Assembly (NCBI GenBank): GCA_964477265.1
Contig: CAYZDJ010000016.1
Location: forward strand, 1-64,000
Length of the DNA stretch: 64,000 nt
Direction of reading: 5' to 3'
Origin: CAIVPM01 sp964477265
Lineage (GTDB): Bacteria > Bacteroidota > Bacteroidia > Chitinophagales > Chitinophagaceae
This document shows positions 41,665 to 50,547 of this stretch, piece by piece. Numbering within the stretch: position 1 is the first letter of the stretch; the number at the start of each line of letters is the position of its first letter. The notes under the pieces were generated by a model. That model was not told where the DNA came from. It did no database searches and saw only the letters and a list, made by a program, of their open reading frames with translations. Made by a program: the position numbers and the translations under genes.

Positions 41665-42204
41665 ATGCGTAAGTTGAGTATGGATGAATTGCAACGTAAA
41701 ACAGTTGATGATTTTAAAAATGCCGATAAGCAAAAAGTTATTGTGGTGCTTGACAATATAAGAAGCATGCACAATGTAGGTAGTGTTTTTAGGACAAGCG
41801 ATGCCTTTTTAATTGAAGCTATTTGCTTATGTGGATTTACACCTCAGCCACCACACAGAGATATTAATAAAACTGCATTGGGTGCCACCGAAACCGTTGA
41901 CTGGATTTATTACAATACAACTATTGATGCAGTAAATGATTTAAAAGGCAGGGGCTATAAAGTATATGCCATTGAACAAGTTGAAAGCAGCATCAGCTTG
42001 GAAAAATTTATTTGTAATGAACCTGTTGCAGTTGTATTTGGCAATGAAGTAGATGGCGTGGATAATGATGTTTTAAAGTTGGTTGATGGCAGTATAGAAA
42101 TTCCACAATTAGGAATGAAGCACAGCTTAAACATAAGTGTGGCTGCTGGTATTGTGTTATGGCAATTGGTATGGAGAAATATGTCTTTGGGTATTGGTCT
42201 TTAG
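41665..42204 (+). CDS. TrmH/SpoU family RNA 2'-O-methyltransferase
   Basis: 179 residues, a single SPOUT domain with its trefoil knot. Motif 1 is VIVVLDNIRSMHNVGSVFRTSDAF (about 25-48), motif 2 is AVVFGNEVDGVDNDVL, and motif 3 is IPQLGMKHSLNISVAAGIVLW. The length suggests a tRNA or rRNA methylase without an extra RNA-binding domain; the target is not certain. The last seven residues (MSLGIGL) and the stop codon lie within the left arm of an inverted word array (42183-42268), so the native C-terminus may have been replaced. Confidence 0.88.
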   Translation: MRKLSMDELQRKTVDDFKNADKQKVIVVLDNIRSMHNVGSVFRTSDAFLIEAICLCGFTPQPPHRDINKTALGATETVDWIYYNTTIDAVNDLKGRGYKVYAIEQVESSISLEKFICNEPVAVVFGNEVDGVDNDVLKLVDGSIEIPQLGMKHSLNISVAAGIVLWQLVWRNMSLGIGL

Positions 42205-42268
42205 CCTTTAGCAAATAACTTTTTTGTGATACTGAATATCCAAAGACTAATACCTAAAGACTAAAGAC
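42183..42268. repeat. Inverted word array overlapping the 3' end of the SpoU methylase gene
   Basis: The left arm (42183-42210) has GTCTTTGG, then GTATTGGTCTTTAG and CCTTTAG. The right arm (42240-42268) has CCAAAGACTAATACC, then TAAAGACTAAAGAC. The arms are reverse complements with a few changes and are separated by about 30 nt. The left arm encodes the end of the upstream protein. Confidence 0.8.
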
Positions 42269-42300
42269 AAAAATTAACATTTAATCACTATTTTTGACTC

Positions 42301-42687
42301 ATGGTATCAAAAATTTCAGAAGGCATAGAAGTTTCTGTTGAAACATTTTATCAGGCAGAGTATAGCAATCCTGTTACCAACGAGTTTATGTTTGCTTACA
42401 GAATAAAAATAAATAACTACAACAATTTTTCTGTTCAATTGCTGCATCGACATTGGACAATTGCTGACAGCAATTTAGAACAAAGAGATGTAGATGGTGA
42501 AGGCGTTGTAGGCGTGCAGCCTGTTATAAAGCCAAACGAATTTTTTACTTACACCAGTGGCTGCAACTTAAAAACAGAAATTGGAAAAATGTATGGCTAT
42601 TATGTGATGCAAAACCTAAATACCCACCAGCAATTTAAAGTTCGTATTCCTGCATTTGATTTAATAGTACCTGCAAAACTTAATTAA
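42301..42687 (+). CDS. apaG: ApaG protein (FN3-like domain)
   Basis: A 128-residue single beta-sandwich domain, normal for ApaG, a conserved protein linked to Co2+ resistance and Mg2+ homeostasis; its biochemical role is uncertain. The conserved parts EVSVETFYQAEYSNPVTNEFMFAYRIKINN, VQLLHRHWTIADSN and the glycine-rich VDGEGVVGVQPVIKPNEFFTYTSGC are all present. It lies 96 bp after the methylase, with the word array between. Confidence 0.93.
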   Translation: MVSKISEGIEVSVETFYQAEYSNPVTNEFMFAYRIKINNYNNFSVQLLHRHWTIADSNLEQRDVDGEGVVGVQPVIKPNEFFTYTSGCNLKTEIGKMYGYYVMQNLNTHQQFKVRIPAFDLIVPAKLN

Positions 42688-42726
42688 ACCCCTTAACTCC
42701 TGAAAGGGAATTAAGTTTGACATATT

Positions 42727-43200
42727 TCACTGCAACTTTTCAAGCACAAAAAAAACAGCAGGGCAAAAGGTTGAATTTTTAAGAGTAATGTTAGGTCTTT
42801 TCAAAATCACATCTTCATCAGTATAGGGAAAGCGTTTACAATCGCTTGGTCTGTCTTCATAAATACTGCAAAAATTATCGCTACCCAAAAAAGGACATGG
42901 AGCAGATTTAGCTACATAATCTCCATCTTCATCAAGGTTTAAGTAAGTATCTATAAACACACTTTCCTTTAGCTTTAGTGTTTTGCTTATCCTTTTAATA
43001 TCTGTTGTTTTAAAACGTGGGCTATAGTTTTTGCAACAGGCGGCACAGGCAAGGCAATCAATTTTTTTAAATGCTTCTTCATGCAATGCAGGCAGTTGCT
43101 TAAGCACTTTATTCTTATCAGCAACCTTCAAAAAATGCTTATACTTTTTTTGGTTTTCGCTGCTTTGCTTTTGCCAATTATCTAAATTTATGTTTGCCAT
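42727..43200 (-). CDS. YkgJ family cysteine-cluster protein (putative metal or Fe-S binding)
   Basis: 157 residues. Eight or more Cys are arranged as in the YkgJ/UPF0153 family: CLACAACCKNYSPRF (about 50-64), CPFLGSDNFCSIYEDRPSDCKRFPY (about 101-125), and a last Cys in TFCPAVFF. The family is thought to bind zinc or an Fe-S cluster; no reaction is established. The N-terminal ~45 residues are basic and helical. It converges on apaG; no obvious hairpin terminator lies between. Confidence 0.85.
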   Translation of the reverse strand: MANINLDNWQKQSSENQKKYKHFLKVADKNKVLKQLPALHEEAFKKIDCLACAACCKNYSPRFKTTDIKRISKTLKLKESVFIDTYLNLDEDGDYVAKSAPCPFLGSDNFCSIYEDRPSDCKRFPYTDEDVILKRPNITLKNSTFCPAVFFVLEKLQ

Positions 43201-43236
43201 ATACTATATACAAAATGAGAGTCAATTACTAAATAT

Positions 43237-43318
43237 TTTACCATAGAGGCACAAAAAACACAGCGTGTATCTTCTTCCTTTTTCATTAACCTCTAAACTC
43301 TGTGCCTCTGTGGTGAAA
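43237..43318. repeat. Inverted word array upstream of the sterol desaturase-like gene
   Basis: Arm TTTACCATAGAGGCACA (43237-43253) and arm TGTGCCTCTGTGGTGAAA (43301-43318) are inverted, with two mismatches. The interior holds partial copies (ACACAGCG; AACCTCTAAACTC). The wording resembles the 'CCACAGAGGCACAGAG' intergenic repeats I know from other Bacteroidota genomes. Confidence 0.75.
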
Positions 43319-43409
43319 TAAATTCTCCATAAACTTCAAAACTTTATAAAGGTTTAACAAAGTAAACATTTATCTTTTGCTTTGGGTTTTATTTGCAAAA
43401 AAATTATGT

Positions 43410-44336
43410 ATGCACAAAGTGTTTGAGCAATGGCTTATACTTATTTCTGTACCATTATATATCATAATTATTGGTGTCGAAATTTTACTTACACATTTTC
43501 AGCATAAAAAGGCATATACTGTAAAAGATACGCTTGCCAATATTTACCTAATGCTTTTAAATAGTGGTATTGACCTAGCCTTTCGCCTTGTGTATATGCT
43601 GATACTTGCATTTTTTTTCAACCATAAAATATGTGCTATTGCAAATCCTTTCTTGTATTGGCTTGTATTAGTTATAGCCGAAGATTTTTTATATTACTGG
43701 CTGCACAGGTTCGATCATGAAATACGTTTTTTCTGGGCAACACATATTACACACCATAGCTCTCAAAAAATGAATTTTACAGTTGGTTTTCGCTCATCTG
43801 TTTTTCAGCCACTATATCGTTTTATATATTTTATTCCACTGGCTTTATGTGGCTATAGTGCCATAGATATTGCATTGGTATATAGTGCTACGCAAATATG
43901 GGGCATACTGGTGCACACCGAATTGATTAAAAAAATGGGATGGCTTGAATATGTTTTTGTAACTCCATCTCATCACAGAGTGCATCATGGCAGCAACCCA
44001 AAATATTTAGACAAGAATATGGGCATGTTCTTAATTATCTGGGATAAAATGTTTGGTACTTTTCAGCAAGAACTTTCTGCTGAGGAATACCAACCTATTG
44101 AATATGGCTTAACCACAAATATTGAAAACCCAAACGCAGTAAATATTGTATTTGACGAATGGAAAAATATTGTAAACGATATAAACCAAAACCCATTGAC
44201 TGTAAAGCAAAAACTATTGTACATTTTTGGAAAGCCAGGTTATAGCCACAACGGTACTCGAAAAACAAGCAAGCAATTACAAGAAATAGAGCAACTTGCA
44301 CATAATAAAATGCCCCTAAAAAACGTTACTGCTTAG
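43410..44336 (+). CDS. Sterol desaturase / fatty acid hydroxylase family membrane protein
   Basis: 308 residues from the ATG at 43410; a TTG 33 bp upstream is also in frame. Four to five membrane helices are visible. The three histidine clusters of the family are present: HRFDHE (about 105), HITHHSSQ (about 116-123) and TPSHHRVHHGSN (about 190-201), which bind a di-iron centre. It would hydroxylate or desaturate a lipid at the inner membrane with O2. The substrate (fatty acid, carotenoid or hopanoid-like) is not decidable. No other lipid genes adjoin. Confidence 0.88.
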   Translation: MHKVFEQWLILISVPLYIIIIGVEILLTHFQHKKAYTVKDTLANIYLMLLNSGIDLAFRLVYMLILAFFFNHKICAIANPFLYWLVLVIAEDFLYYWLHRFDHEIRFFWATHITHHSSQKMNFTVGFRSSVFQPLYRFIYFIPLALCGYSAIDIALVYSATQIWGILVHTELIKKMGWLEYVFVTPSHHRVHHGSNPKYLDKNMGMFLIIWDKMFGTFQQELSAEEYQPIEYGLTTNIENPNAVNIVFDEWKNIVNDINQNPLTVKQKLLYIFGKPGYSHNGTRKTSKQLQEIEQLAHNKMPLKNVTA

Positions 44337-44464
44337 TTAAGTTGTGTACAAAGCACATTTGAATATACAATACACCTTATTTAAAGGGTAATATAAACAG
44401 GGTGCACATACTAATTTTACATTGTCTTTATTCCTGATTCATCAAGTAAAAAGATAACATTATT

Positions 44465-45145
44465 ATGAAAAATATTTTACAAGTTATTGTGTTCTCTGCT
44501 ATGATTGCCTTTATTGGCTGTGTGCCCAATAAAAAATCCAGTAACGAACCCATTAAATTTTCGATGCCTACAAACACAGCACCTGCACCACAACCTGTAA
44601 TGGCAGCACCACAGCCACAACCTGTGCAAAACAATAATTGCTGCCCTCAGGATGATAAAGACTCTATGATACCTTTTACAAGAGAGTTGTATAACAGGCT
44701 TAGAAGCAATAATCAGGACATAAGAAAGTTGCAATTTTTTATAGACCAAACCATAATTTTAAGCAGAGGTTTAAGCCAGGATAAATTATATATTGACAAA
44801 GGAAAAGTGGTAAACCAGTTTGGAGTAAACGAAAATAAAATTGAATTACCTGCACTTACACCTGGAGTAATTGAAGCAATTGAACCAGATGGCTTGCGTG
44901 TGGCGTTTGAAGGTGGTGGCAACAACCTTAAATTTATCAACAACAAATACTCGCCTGAGTTTTTTATATTTAGTGGAACAAACTGGGAAAACGGAACAGC
45001 AGAAGTGCCATACAGGAGCACTACCTACAGGGCAAGCTGTGCAACATGTGGCAGTGTTAGTGAAGCGAGGCTTGTGGTGCGTCAAAAAGATATTATGGCA
45101 GGCAATGTAAATGTGAACGTGATTGGTGGCAGAACATTGCAATAA
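44465..45145 (+). CDS. Lipoprotein of unknown function with a C-terminal CxxC
   Basis: 226 residues with a lipobox IAFIGC (Cys19). A Pro/Gln-rich stretch (about 38-58) follows, then NNCCPQDDKDS. A globular C-terminal part (about 65-226) contains NRLRSNNQDIRKLQFFIDQTIILSR and a beta-rich end with the pair CATCGS (about 196-200). I do not recognise the family. The four Cys outside the lipobox suggest metal binding or a disulfide. It stands alone and is followed by a strong terminator. Confidence 0.6.
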   Translation: MKNILQVIVFSAMIAFIGCVPNKKSSNEPIKFSMPTNTAPAPQPVMAAPQPQPVQNNNCCPQDDKDSMIPFTRELYNRLRSNNQDIRKLQFFIDQTIILSRGLSQDKLYIDKGKVVNQFGVNENKIELPALTPGVIEAIEPDGLRVAFEGGGNNLKFINNKYSPEFFIFSGTNWENGTAEVPYRSTTYRASCATCGSVSEARLVVRQKDIMAGNVNVNVIGGRTLQ

Positions 45146-45460
45146 TGCTTAGCAATTAATGAATAAACATATAAAAGCCTCGAAGCATTGCTTCGAGGCT
45201 TTTTGTTTTACTTTCATATGGGGTTTTATTTGCCCATTTTTATGCTTTATTTATAGTTCTATTGCTTTTCAATATTATGTGCAATGGAATATTAATTGTA
45301 ATAAATAAGGTATAAAAATGAAAAGCAAAGGGTTAGTAATTGTCTTCAGATTGTTTTTAAATTTTAAATGCACGGCATTCCATAAGCCTATGAATGAGAC
45401 TACAAAGCATAATAAAACTGAGTAATGATACAATAATGAATGATATGCTTATTGTTAATA
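45146..45460. other. Intergenic region, 315 bp
   Basis: Apart from the terminator at 45173-45205 I see no gene, RNA or repeat in this A+T-rich gap between the lipoprotein and ruvX, whose stop codons face each other. Confidence 0.6.
45173..45205 (+). terminator. Intrinsic terminator after the lipoprotein gene
   Basis: AAAAGCCTCGAAGC (45173-45186) pairs with GCTTCGAGGCTTTT (45190-45203) around a 3-nt loop and continues in T. It is the strongest hairpin of this kind in the window. Confidence 0.92.
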
Positions 45461-45871
45461 TTATTTATTCTGCAAATATTCTTGCAGCATAATAGTTGCA
45501 GCAATCATATCTGTGTTTTCTTTCTTTTGCCTGTCTTTCTTTTTCATTCCCATTTCCACCATTGCCCTGCTTGCCATTTTAGAAGTAAATCTTTCATCAA
45601 CAGTTTGTATTAAAAGAGCAGGGAAATTCTTTTTAAGCTCTTTAATTGCAGTGTTTACAAGGCTTGTAGCGTGTGTGGGTTTGTCATTTAAATCTAAAGG
45701 GTAACCAATAAGCAGCAGTTCAACTTCCTCGGTTGCAAAATATTTTTTCAAAAAAGGAATAAGTTCCTTTGAGGGAATTGTATCCAATGCTGTAGCAATA
45801 ATCTGCAAAGGATCAGTAACTGCAATGCCAGTTCTTTTGCCACCATAATCAATACAAATAATTCTTGCCAC
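45461..45871 (-). CDS. ruvX: Putative pre-16S rRNA nuclease / Holliday junction resolvase-like protein
   Basis: A 136-residue YqgF/RuvX family RNase H-fold protein, involved in 16S rRNA 5'-end maturation. It has IICIDYGGKRTGIAVTD (3-19) with the first catalytic Asp, LLLIGYPLDLNDKPT (about 53-67), and the C-terminal VDERFTSKMA and DMIAATIMLQEYL with the other acidic residues. Length is normal. A TATTTTTG box on the minus strand (45898-45891) is a possible -7 element 20 nt upstream of the start. Confidence 0.93.
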   Translation of the reverse strand: MARIICIDYGGKRTGIAVTDPLQIIATALDTIPSKELIPFLKKYFATEEVELLLIGYPLDLNDKPTHATSLVNTAIKELKKNFPALLIQTVDERFTSKMASRAMVEMGMKKKDRQKKENTDMIAATIMLQEYLQNK

Positions 45872-45966
45872 GTGTTTAATTTATGAATTGCAAAAATAGG
45901 TTCATACATTTCTCAGGTTTATAATTTGTATGCTGTGCTTGTTTATTTTCGTAATCAATTTTGATT

Positions 45967-48438
45967 ATGAGAAAATGTTTTTCTGTGATAACAATGCTGT
46001 GCTTTTTTAATGTAATTGCACAGGCACAGCAACCCCAAACAATAACCAGTGCTGATATTTATTTGCAACTTAAAAAGCTGAAAGTGCTTGGTAGCGTGCT
46101 TTACATTGCTGCACATCCCGATGATGAGAATAATACTTTGCTGCCTTACCTTGCTAAAGAAAAATTATATCGTACTGCTTATTTAAGCTTAACGCGTGGC
46201 GAGGGTGGGCAAAATTTAATTGGCAGTGAGCAAGGTGTTGAACTGGGTTTAATAAGAACACAAGAACTTTTGGCTGCCAGAAAAATAGATGGTTGTGAGC
46301 AGTATTTTTCAAGAGCCTATGAGTTTGGCTATAGCAAAACATCAAAAGAAACTTTAAGCATTTGGGATAGTGTACAGGTTTTGAGTGATATTGTATGGGT
46401 TATCAGAAAGTTTCAACCAGATGTTATTATCACTCGTTTTCCACCAGATGCACGTGCAGGTCACGGCCATCACGCATCGTCTGCAATACTTGCCAATATT
46501 GCGTTTGCTGTTGCTGCTGATAGTACGAAGTTTACTGAACAATTTAAGTATGGTGTAAAGCCACATAAAGCAAAACGCATTGTTTGGAACACTTTTAATT
46601 TTGGTGGAAACAATACTACCAATGAAAACCAGTTAAAGATTGATATTGGTGGATATAATTCTTTATTAGGAAAAAGCTATGGCGAAATTGGTGCAGAAGC
46701 AAGAGCAATGCACAAAAGCCAGGGTGAAGGAAGACCAAGAAGAAGGGGATCTTTGTTTGAATATTTTTCTCACACAGCAGGTGATAGTGCCAGTAAAGAT
46801 TTGATGGAAAATATTGATATAAGCTGGAACAAAATTCCTAATAGCTATAAGGTTGATGGTATAGTTGATATGGTTATCAAACAATTCAATTTTGAAAAGC
46901 CAGAAGCCAGTGTGCCAATGCTGGTGCAGTTATACAATTCAATGCAGGCTTTGCCTGCAAGCCAATGGCGTAATAAAAAAATGCAGGAAGTTCAGGCAAT
47001 TATTGAAGCTTGCAGTGGCTTGTTTGCAGAGGCAACAACGCAGCAGGAATATGTTGTACAAGGCGATAGTTTAAAAGCAACCTTTTTTTTGAATAACAGA
47101 AAAGGTGTTAATGCTGTTTTAAAAAAAATTACAATGGAAGGAATGGATACTGCATTAAACAACAGTTTGCAAACCAATACTAACTTTAGTTTTAACAAAA
47201 CATTTTATGTTGCAGAAAATAAACCTTTAACTCAACCATATTGGTTGCAAGAGCCACAGCAAAAAGGAATGTTTGTAGTAAATAACCAGCAATTAATTGG
47301 CAATGCAGAAACAAGACCTGCTTACGAAATAAACTTTATTGTAAATATTGAAGGTGTAAATTTTACTATTCCAAAATCTATTCAATACAAGTATGTCGAT
47401 CCTGTGAGAGGTGAGTTGTATCAGCCATTGCAGGTGTTACCAACTTTTGTTGTAAAAGAAACTGAAGGAATAAAAGTATTTAGAAACATAGCTACAAATA
47501 CTCAATCCTTTAAATATAAAGCGTATAAAAAATTAAACAAGATTGAGTTTTTTATAAGTGACAATAAATTTACAGATGATAAAGACATTAAAGCCAATGA
47601 AGAAAGGGTTTACGAAGTAGCGTATGATGTTTCAGTTAAAGAAAAAGGTAAACCAATTTATGATGAAATATTGGATACTGCTTACTTACTAAATCATCAA
47701 CCTGCTTTATATGATGTTCATATTAACTATGACCATATACCTAACATTATCTATTACAAACAAGCCATTCAGCAAAGGTTAATTTTTAGTTATGATATTA
47801 AAGGTAATAAAATTGCCTACATAGTTGGTGCAGGCGACAAAGTGCCACAAGCCTTAGAGCAACTGGGTTATGAGGTTGATTTGTTAACAGAAAAAGATAT
47901 AACTGCTGATAATCTTAAGCAATACCAGGCAATCATTACAGGCATTCGTGCATATAATGTTGTTGATTGGTTAAGTGCAAAAAATGAAGTGATAAATGAG
48001 TATATAAAAAATGGCGGAAACCTTATTGTTCAATATTTGCGTGGCACTAATGTTAATGGTAAAGCATTGCAAATTGGTCCTTATAATTTTACTGTAAGTG
48101 CACAAAGCAGAATTACTGAAGAAGATGCAAAAGTTGATTTTATTATTCCTAATCATTCTGTACTTACAACACCAAACACAATAACAGCCATTGATTTTAA
48201 TAATTGGGTGCAAGAGAGAAGCACTTATCAAATAGATAAAGCAGATAGTAATTTTGTGTTTCCATTAAGTATGCACGATACCAATGAAAAGTCAAGCAAT
48301 GGTAGTTTGGCGATTGCAAAATATGGTAAGGGAAATATTGTGTATTGCGGGTTAACTATGTTTCGCCAATTACCTGCAGGTGTTGCAGGTGCTTATAGGT
48401 TAATGGCAAATTTGATTGGCTTACCAAGGAATGAGTAA
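45967..48438 (+). CDS. Secreted PIG-L (LmbE) family deacetylase with C-terminal amidotransferase-like domain
   Basis: 823 residues from ATG 45967 (a TTG two codons earlier is in frame). A signal peptide ends near AQAQ. Residues about 35-250 form the PIG-L N-acetylglucosamine-deacetylase-like domain with the zinc motif AAHPDDE (about 49-55) and the second site GHGHHASS (about 166-173). A beta-rich middle part (about 340-600) is followed by a region resembling a class I glutamine-amidotransferase fold (IAYIVGAGDKVPQALEQLGYEVDLL, NGGNLIVQYLRG). The enzyme probably removes acetyl or similar groups from a sugar outside the cytoplasm. The symporter gene downstream may import the product. Confidence 0.85.
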   Translation: MRKCFSVITMLCFFNVIAQAQQPQTITSADIYLQLKKLKVLGSVLYIAAHPDDENNTLLPYLAKEKLYRTAYLSLTRGEGGQNLIGSEQGVELGLIRTQELLAARKIDGCEQYFSRAYEFGYSKTSKETLSIWDSVQVLSDIVWVIRKFQPDVIITRFPPDARAGHGHHASSAILANIAFAVAADSTKFTEQFKYGVKPHKAKRIVWNTFNFGGNNTTNENQLKIDIGGYNSLLGKSYGEIGAEARAMHKSQGEGRPRRRGSLFEYFSHTAGDSASKDLMENIDISWNKIPNSYKVDGIVDMVIKQFNFEKPEASVPMLVQLYNSMQALPASQWRNKKMQEVQAIIEACSGLFAEATTQQEYVVQGDSLKATFFLNNRKGVNAVLKKITMEGMDTALNNSLQTNTNFSFNKTFYVAENKPLTQPYWLQEPQQKGMFVVNNQQLIGNAETRPAYEINFIVNIEGVNFTIPKSIQYKYVDPVRGELYQPLQVLPTFVVKETEGIKVFRNIATNTQSFKYKAYKKLNKIEFFISDNKFTDDKDIKANEERVYEVAYDVSVKEKGKPIYDEILDTAYLLNHQPALYDVHINYDHIPNIIYYKQAIQQRLIFSYDIKGNKIAYIVGAGDKVPQALEQLGYEVDLLTEKDITADNLKQYQAIITGIRAYNVVDWLSAKNEVINEYIKNGGNLIVQYLRGTNVNGKALQIGPYNFTVSAQSRITEEDAKVDFIIPNHSVLTTPNTITAIDFNNWVQERSTYQIDKADSNFVFPLSMHDTNEKSSNGSLAIAKYGKGNIVYCGLTMFRQLPAGVAGAYRLMANLIGLPRNE

Positions 48439-48524
48439 TTATTTAACCACATAGAAACATAGACACATAGTTTTGATAATTGCATTCTTTGCCGCTTTGT
48501 TCCTTTGCGTGAAAAAAATAAAAT

Positions 48525-48683
48525 ATGAATCAAAGAAAATTAATAACAGTTGTAGCCCTTGTTCTTGTTGGACTTTTTATAGGCACAAGAATTAAAATGG
48601 TAAAGATTGGTTTGGTTATGGGTTTAATTTTGGGGCTGCTTGGTGGCGGTTTATTAAGCAATAAAATCAATGAAAAAGACTAA
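48525..48683 (+). CDS. Tiny membrane protein, 52 residues
   Basis: Two hydrophobic stretches (TVVALVLVGLFIG, residues 8-20, and IGLVMGLILGLLGGGLL, 28-44) are separated by a short basic loop. The start ATG, the overlap of its 3' end with the next small gene, and the tight placement between the deacetylase and the symporter support a real gene. The family is not recognised. The Gly-rich second helix could pack against another membrane protein, such as the symporter. Confidence 0.6.
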   Translation: MNQRKLITVVALVLVGLFIGTRIKMVKIGLVMGLILGLLGGGLLSNKINEKD

Positions 48684-48792
48684 CGAAAATATTCCCATTT
48701 TTTCATCCTGGAAACAATGGTATTGGTTTGTTATTATTTTTTTAATAGCACTCATTATCTTGTTTTCATTATTCACTAAATATTTTGTATGA
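48670..48792 (+). CDS. Tiny membrane protein, 40 residues, overlapping the symporter start
   Basis: A polar N-terminus (MKKTNENIPIFSSWKQWYW) is followed by one membrane helix (FVIIFLIALIILFSLFTKYF). It starts inside the end of the preceding small gene (14-nt overlap) and its TGA overlaps the symporter ATG in an ATGA junction, the classical sign of coupled translation. It may be an accessory subunit of the symporter; this is inference from position. Confidence 0.6.
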   Translation: MKKTNENIPIFSSWKQWYWFVIIFLIALIILFSLFTKYFV

Positions 48793-50498
48793 GTAGTACA
48801 GACTGGTTAGTGTTATGCTTTACATTGCTTGCTATCATTGGCTTTGGCTTATATAAAAGCAAGACTTCTAAAAACCTTGATGGCTATTTTTTAAGCAATA
48901 GATCAATGCCCTGGTATTTGGTTTTGTTGAGCATTATGGGCACACAAGCTAGTGCTATAACTTTTCTTTCTGCACCAGGACAAGCTTTTACAGATGGGAT
49001 GCGTTTTGTACAATATTACTTTGGTTTGCCTATTGCAATGGTTGTGTTGTGCATCACATTTGTGCCATTGTTCAACAAGCTAAAAGTATATACGGCTTAT
49101 GAATTTTTAGAACAGAGATTTGATATAAAAGTAAGAAGCTTTACATCTATTTTGTTTTTATTAAGTAGGGGATTGTCAACAGGAATCAGCATTTACGCAC
49201 CCTCTATCATTTTATCATCACTGCTTGGATGGAATATTTTTTATACCAATATTTTAATGGGTGGCTTATTAATTATTTATACAGTAAGTGGTGGTGCAAG
49301 GGCAGTTGCTTATACACAAACATTGCAACTCGTTATTATTTTTTGTGGAATGTTTGCTGCTGGTTATTACATCATTCATTTGTTGCCAGATAATATTGGT
49401 TTTATTGATGCTTTAAAAATAAGTGGGGCTAATGATAAGTTGAATGTTATAACGACAGGCATTACAAAAAATGGATTTGACTTTAAGGATAAATACAATA
49501 TAGTAAGTGGCGTTATTGGTGGTTTCTTTTTGGCATTAAGTTATTTTGGAACTGACCAAAGCCAGGTAGGACGCTACCTTACAGCAAAAGACACTACAGA
49601 AAGTAAGCTTGGTTTGTTAATGAATGGATTGGTGAAAGTGCCAATGCAATTTTTTATTTTATTGATTGGTGCTTTGCTGTTTGTGTTTTACCAGTTTAAG
49701 CCAATGCCTGTATATTTTGATAAAGGTGCTGAACAAAAAATATATGCAAGCAAGTACAGAGATTCAATACAGCAAGTGCAAAATGCTTACAATATTGTAC
49801 AGACAAAAAAGTTAGAGCAAAACATAGAATATCTTAAAACTAAAAACGATAAGTCAAGGCTTAATATTCAAAATTTAAAGTTTCAGGAAGACTCTCTACG
49901 CCAGGTTGCAAGCCATATTGCTGTTGCATCTAATGCTTCAGTTGATGGAAAAGATACCAATTATATTTTCTTAAGATTTGTTGTAGATAATTTACCAAAA
50001 GGATTGGTTGGTTTATTAATTGCCATTATTTTTTTGAGTGCGTGGGGTAGCATTGCTGCTGCACTTAACTCTCTTGCAAGTTGTACTATGATTGACTTTC
50101 ATTTAAGATTTACAAAACAAAACTGTACTGATAAACGACAATATAATTTGTCTAAACTATATACTTTATTGTGGGGTGTTTTTTGTATTGCAGTAGCACA
50201 ATTAGCTACAGGAATGGGTAGTTTAATAGAGGCTGTTAATGTATTAGGTTCTTTATTTTATGGTGTAATACTAGGTATTTTCTTGGTTGCATTTTATTGC
50301 AAAAAAGTACAAGCCAATGCTGTTTTTATAGCTGCTATTGTTGGTGAAATTATTGTGGTTGTAATATTTATTTTAGATAAACTAAATATTATTGGCTTAG
50401 GCTTTTTATGGTTGAATGTTATTGGTGCTTTGCTGGTGGTTGTATTAAGTTTATTGTTGCAAAAAGCTAATGTGATGAATAGAAATTCTATAGATTAG
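48789..50498 (+). CDS. Sodium:solute symporter (SSS family)
   Basis: 569 residues with about 13 membrane helices. Family features are LDGYFLSNRSMPWYLVLLSIMGTQASAITFLSAPGQAF (about 31-68), the helix-8 region FFLALSYFGTDQSQVGRYL, and SAWGSIAAALNSLAS near helix 10. A long cytoplasmic or periplasmic insertion (about 315-390) is Lys/Gln-rich and probably coiled-coil. It should use a Na+ gradient to import a small solute, perhaps a sugar derivative released by the deacetylase encoded upstream. It is translationally coupled to a 40-residue membrane protein. Confidence 0.9.
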   Translation: MSSTDWLVLCFTLLAIIGFGLYKSKTSKNLDGYFLSNRSMPWYLVLLSIMGTQASAITFLSAPGQAFTDGMRFVQYYFGLPIAMVVLCITFVPLFNKLKVYTAYEFLEQRFDIKVRSFTSILFLLSRGLSTGISIYAPSIILSSLLGWNIFYTNILMGGLLIIYTVSGGARAVAYTQTLQLVIIFCGMFAAGYYIIHLLPDNIGFIDALKISGANDKLNVITTGITKNGFDFKDKYNIVSGVIGGFFLALSYFGTDQSQVGRYLTAKDTTESKLGLLMNGLVKVPMQFFILLIGALLFVFYQFKPMPVYFDKGAEQKIYASKYRDSIQQVQNAYNIVQTKKLEQNIEYLKTKNDKSRLNIQNLKFQEDSLRQVASHIAVASNASVDGKDTNYIFLRFVVDNLPKGLVGLLIAIIFLSAWGSIAAALNSLASCTMIDFHLRFTKQNCTDKRQYNLSKLYTLLWGVFCIAVAQLATGMGSLIEAVNVLGSLFYGVILGIFLVAFYCKKVQANAVFIAAIVGEIIVVVIFILDKLNIIGLGFLWLNVIGALLVVVLSLLLQKANVMNRNSID

Positions 50499-50547
50499 AG
50501 GCTGCTGGATGGCAGTGAAAATCATTTTGTGAGGTACGAACAAAATA

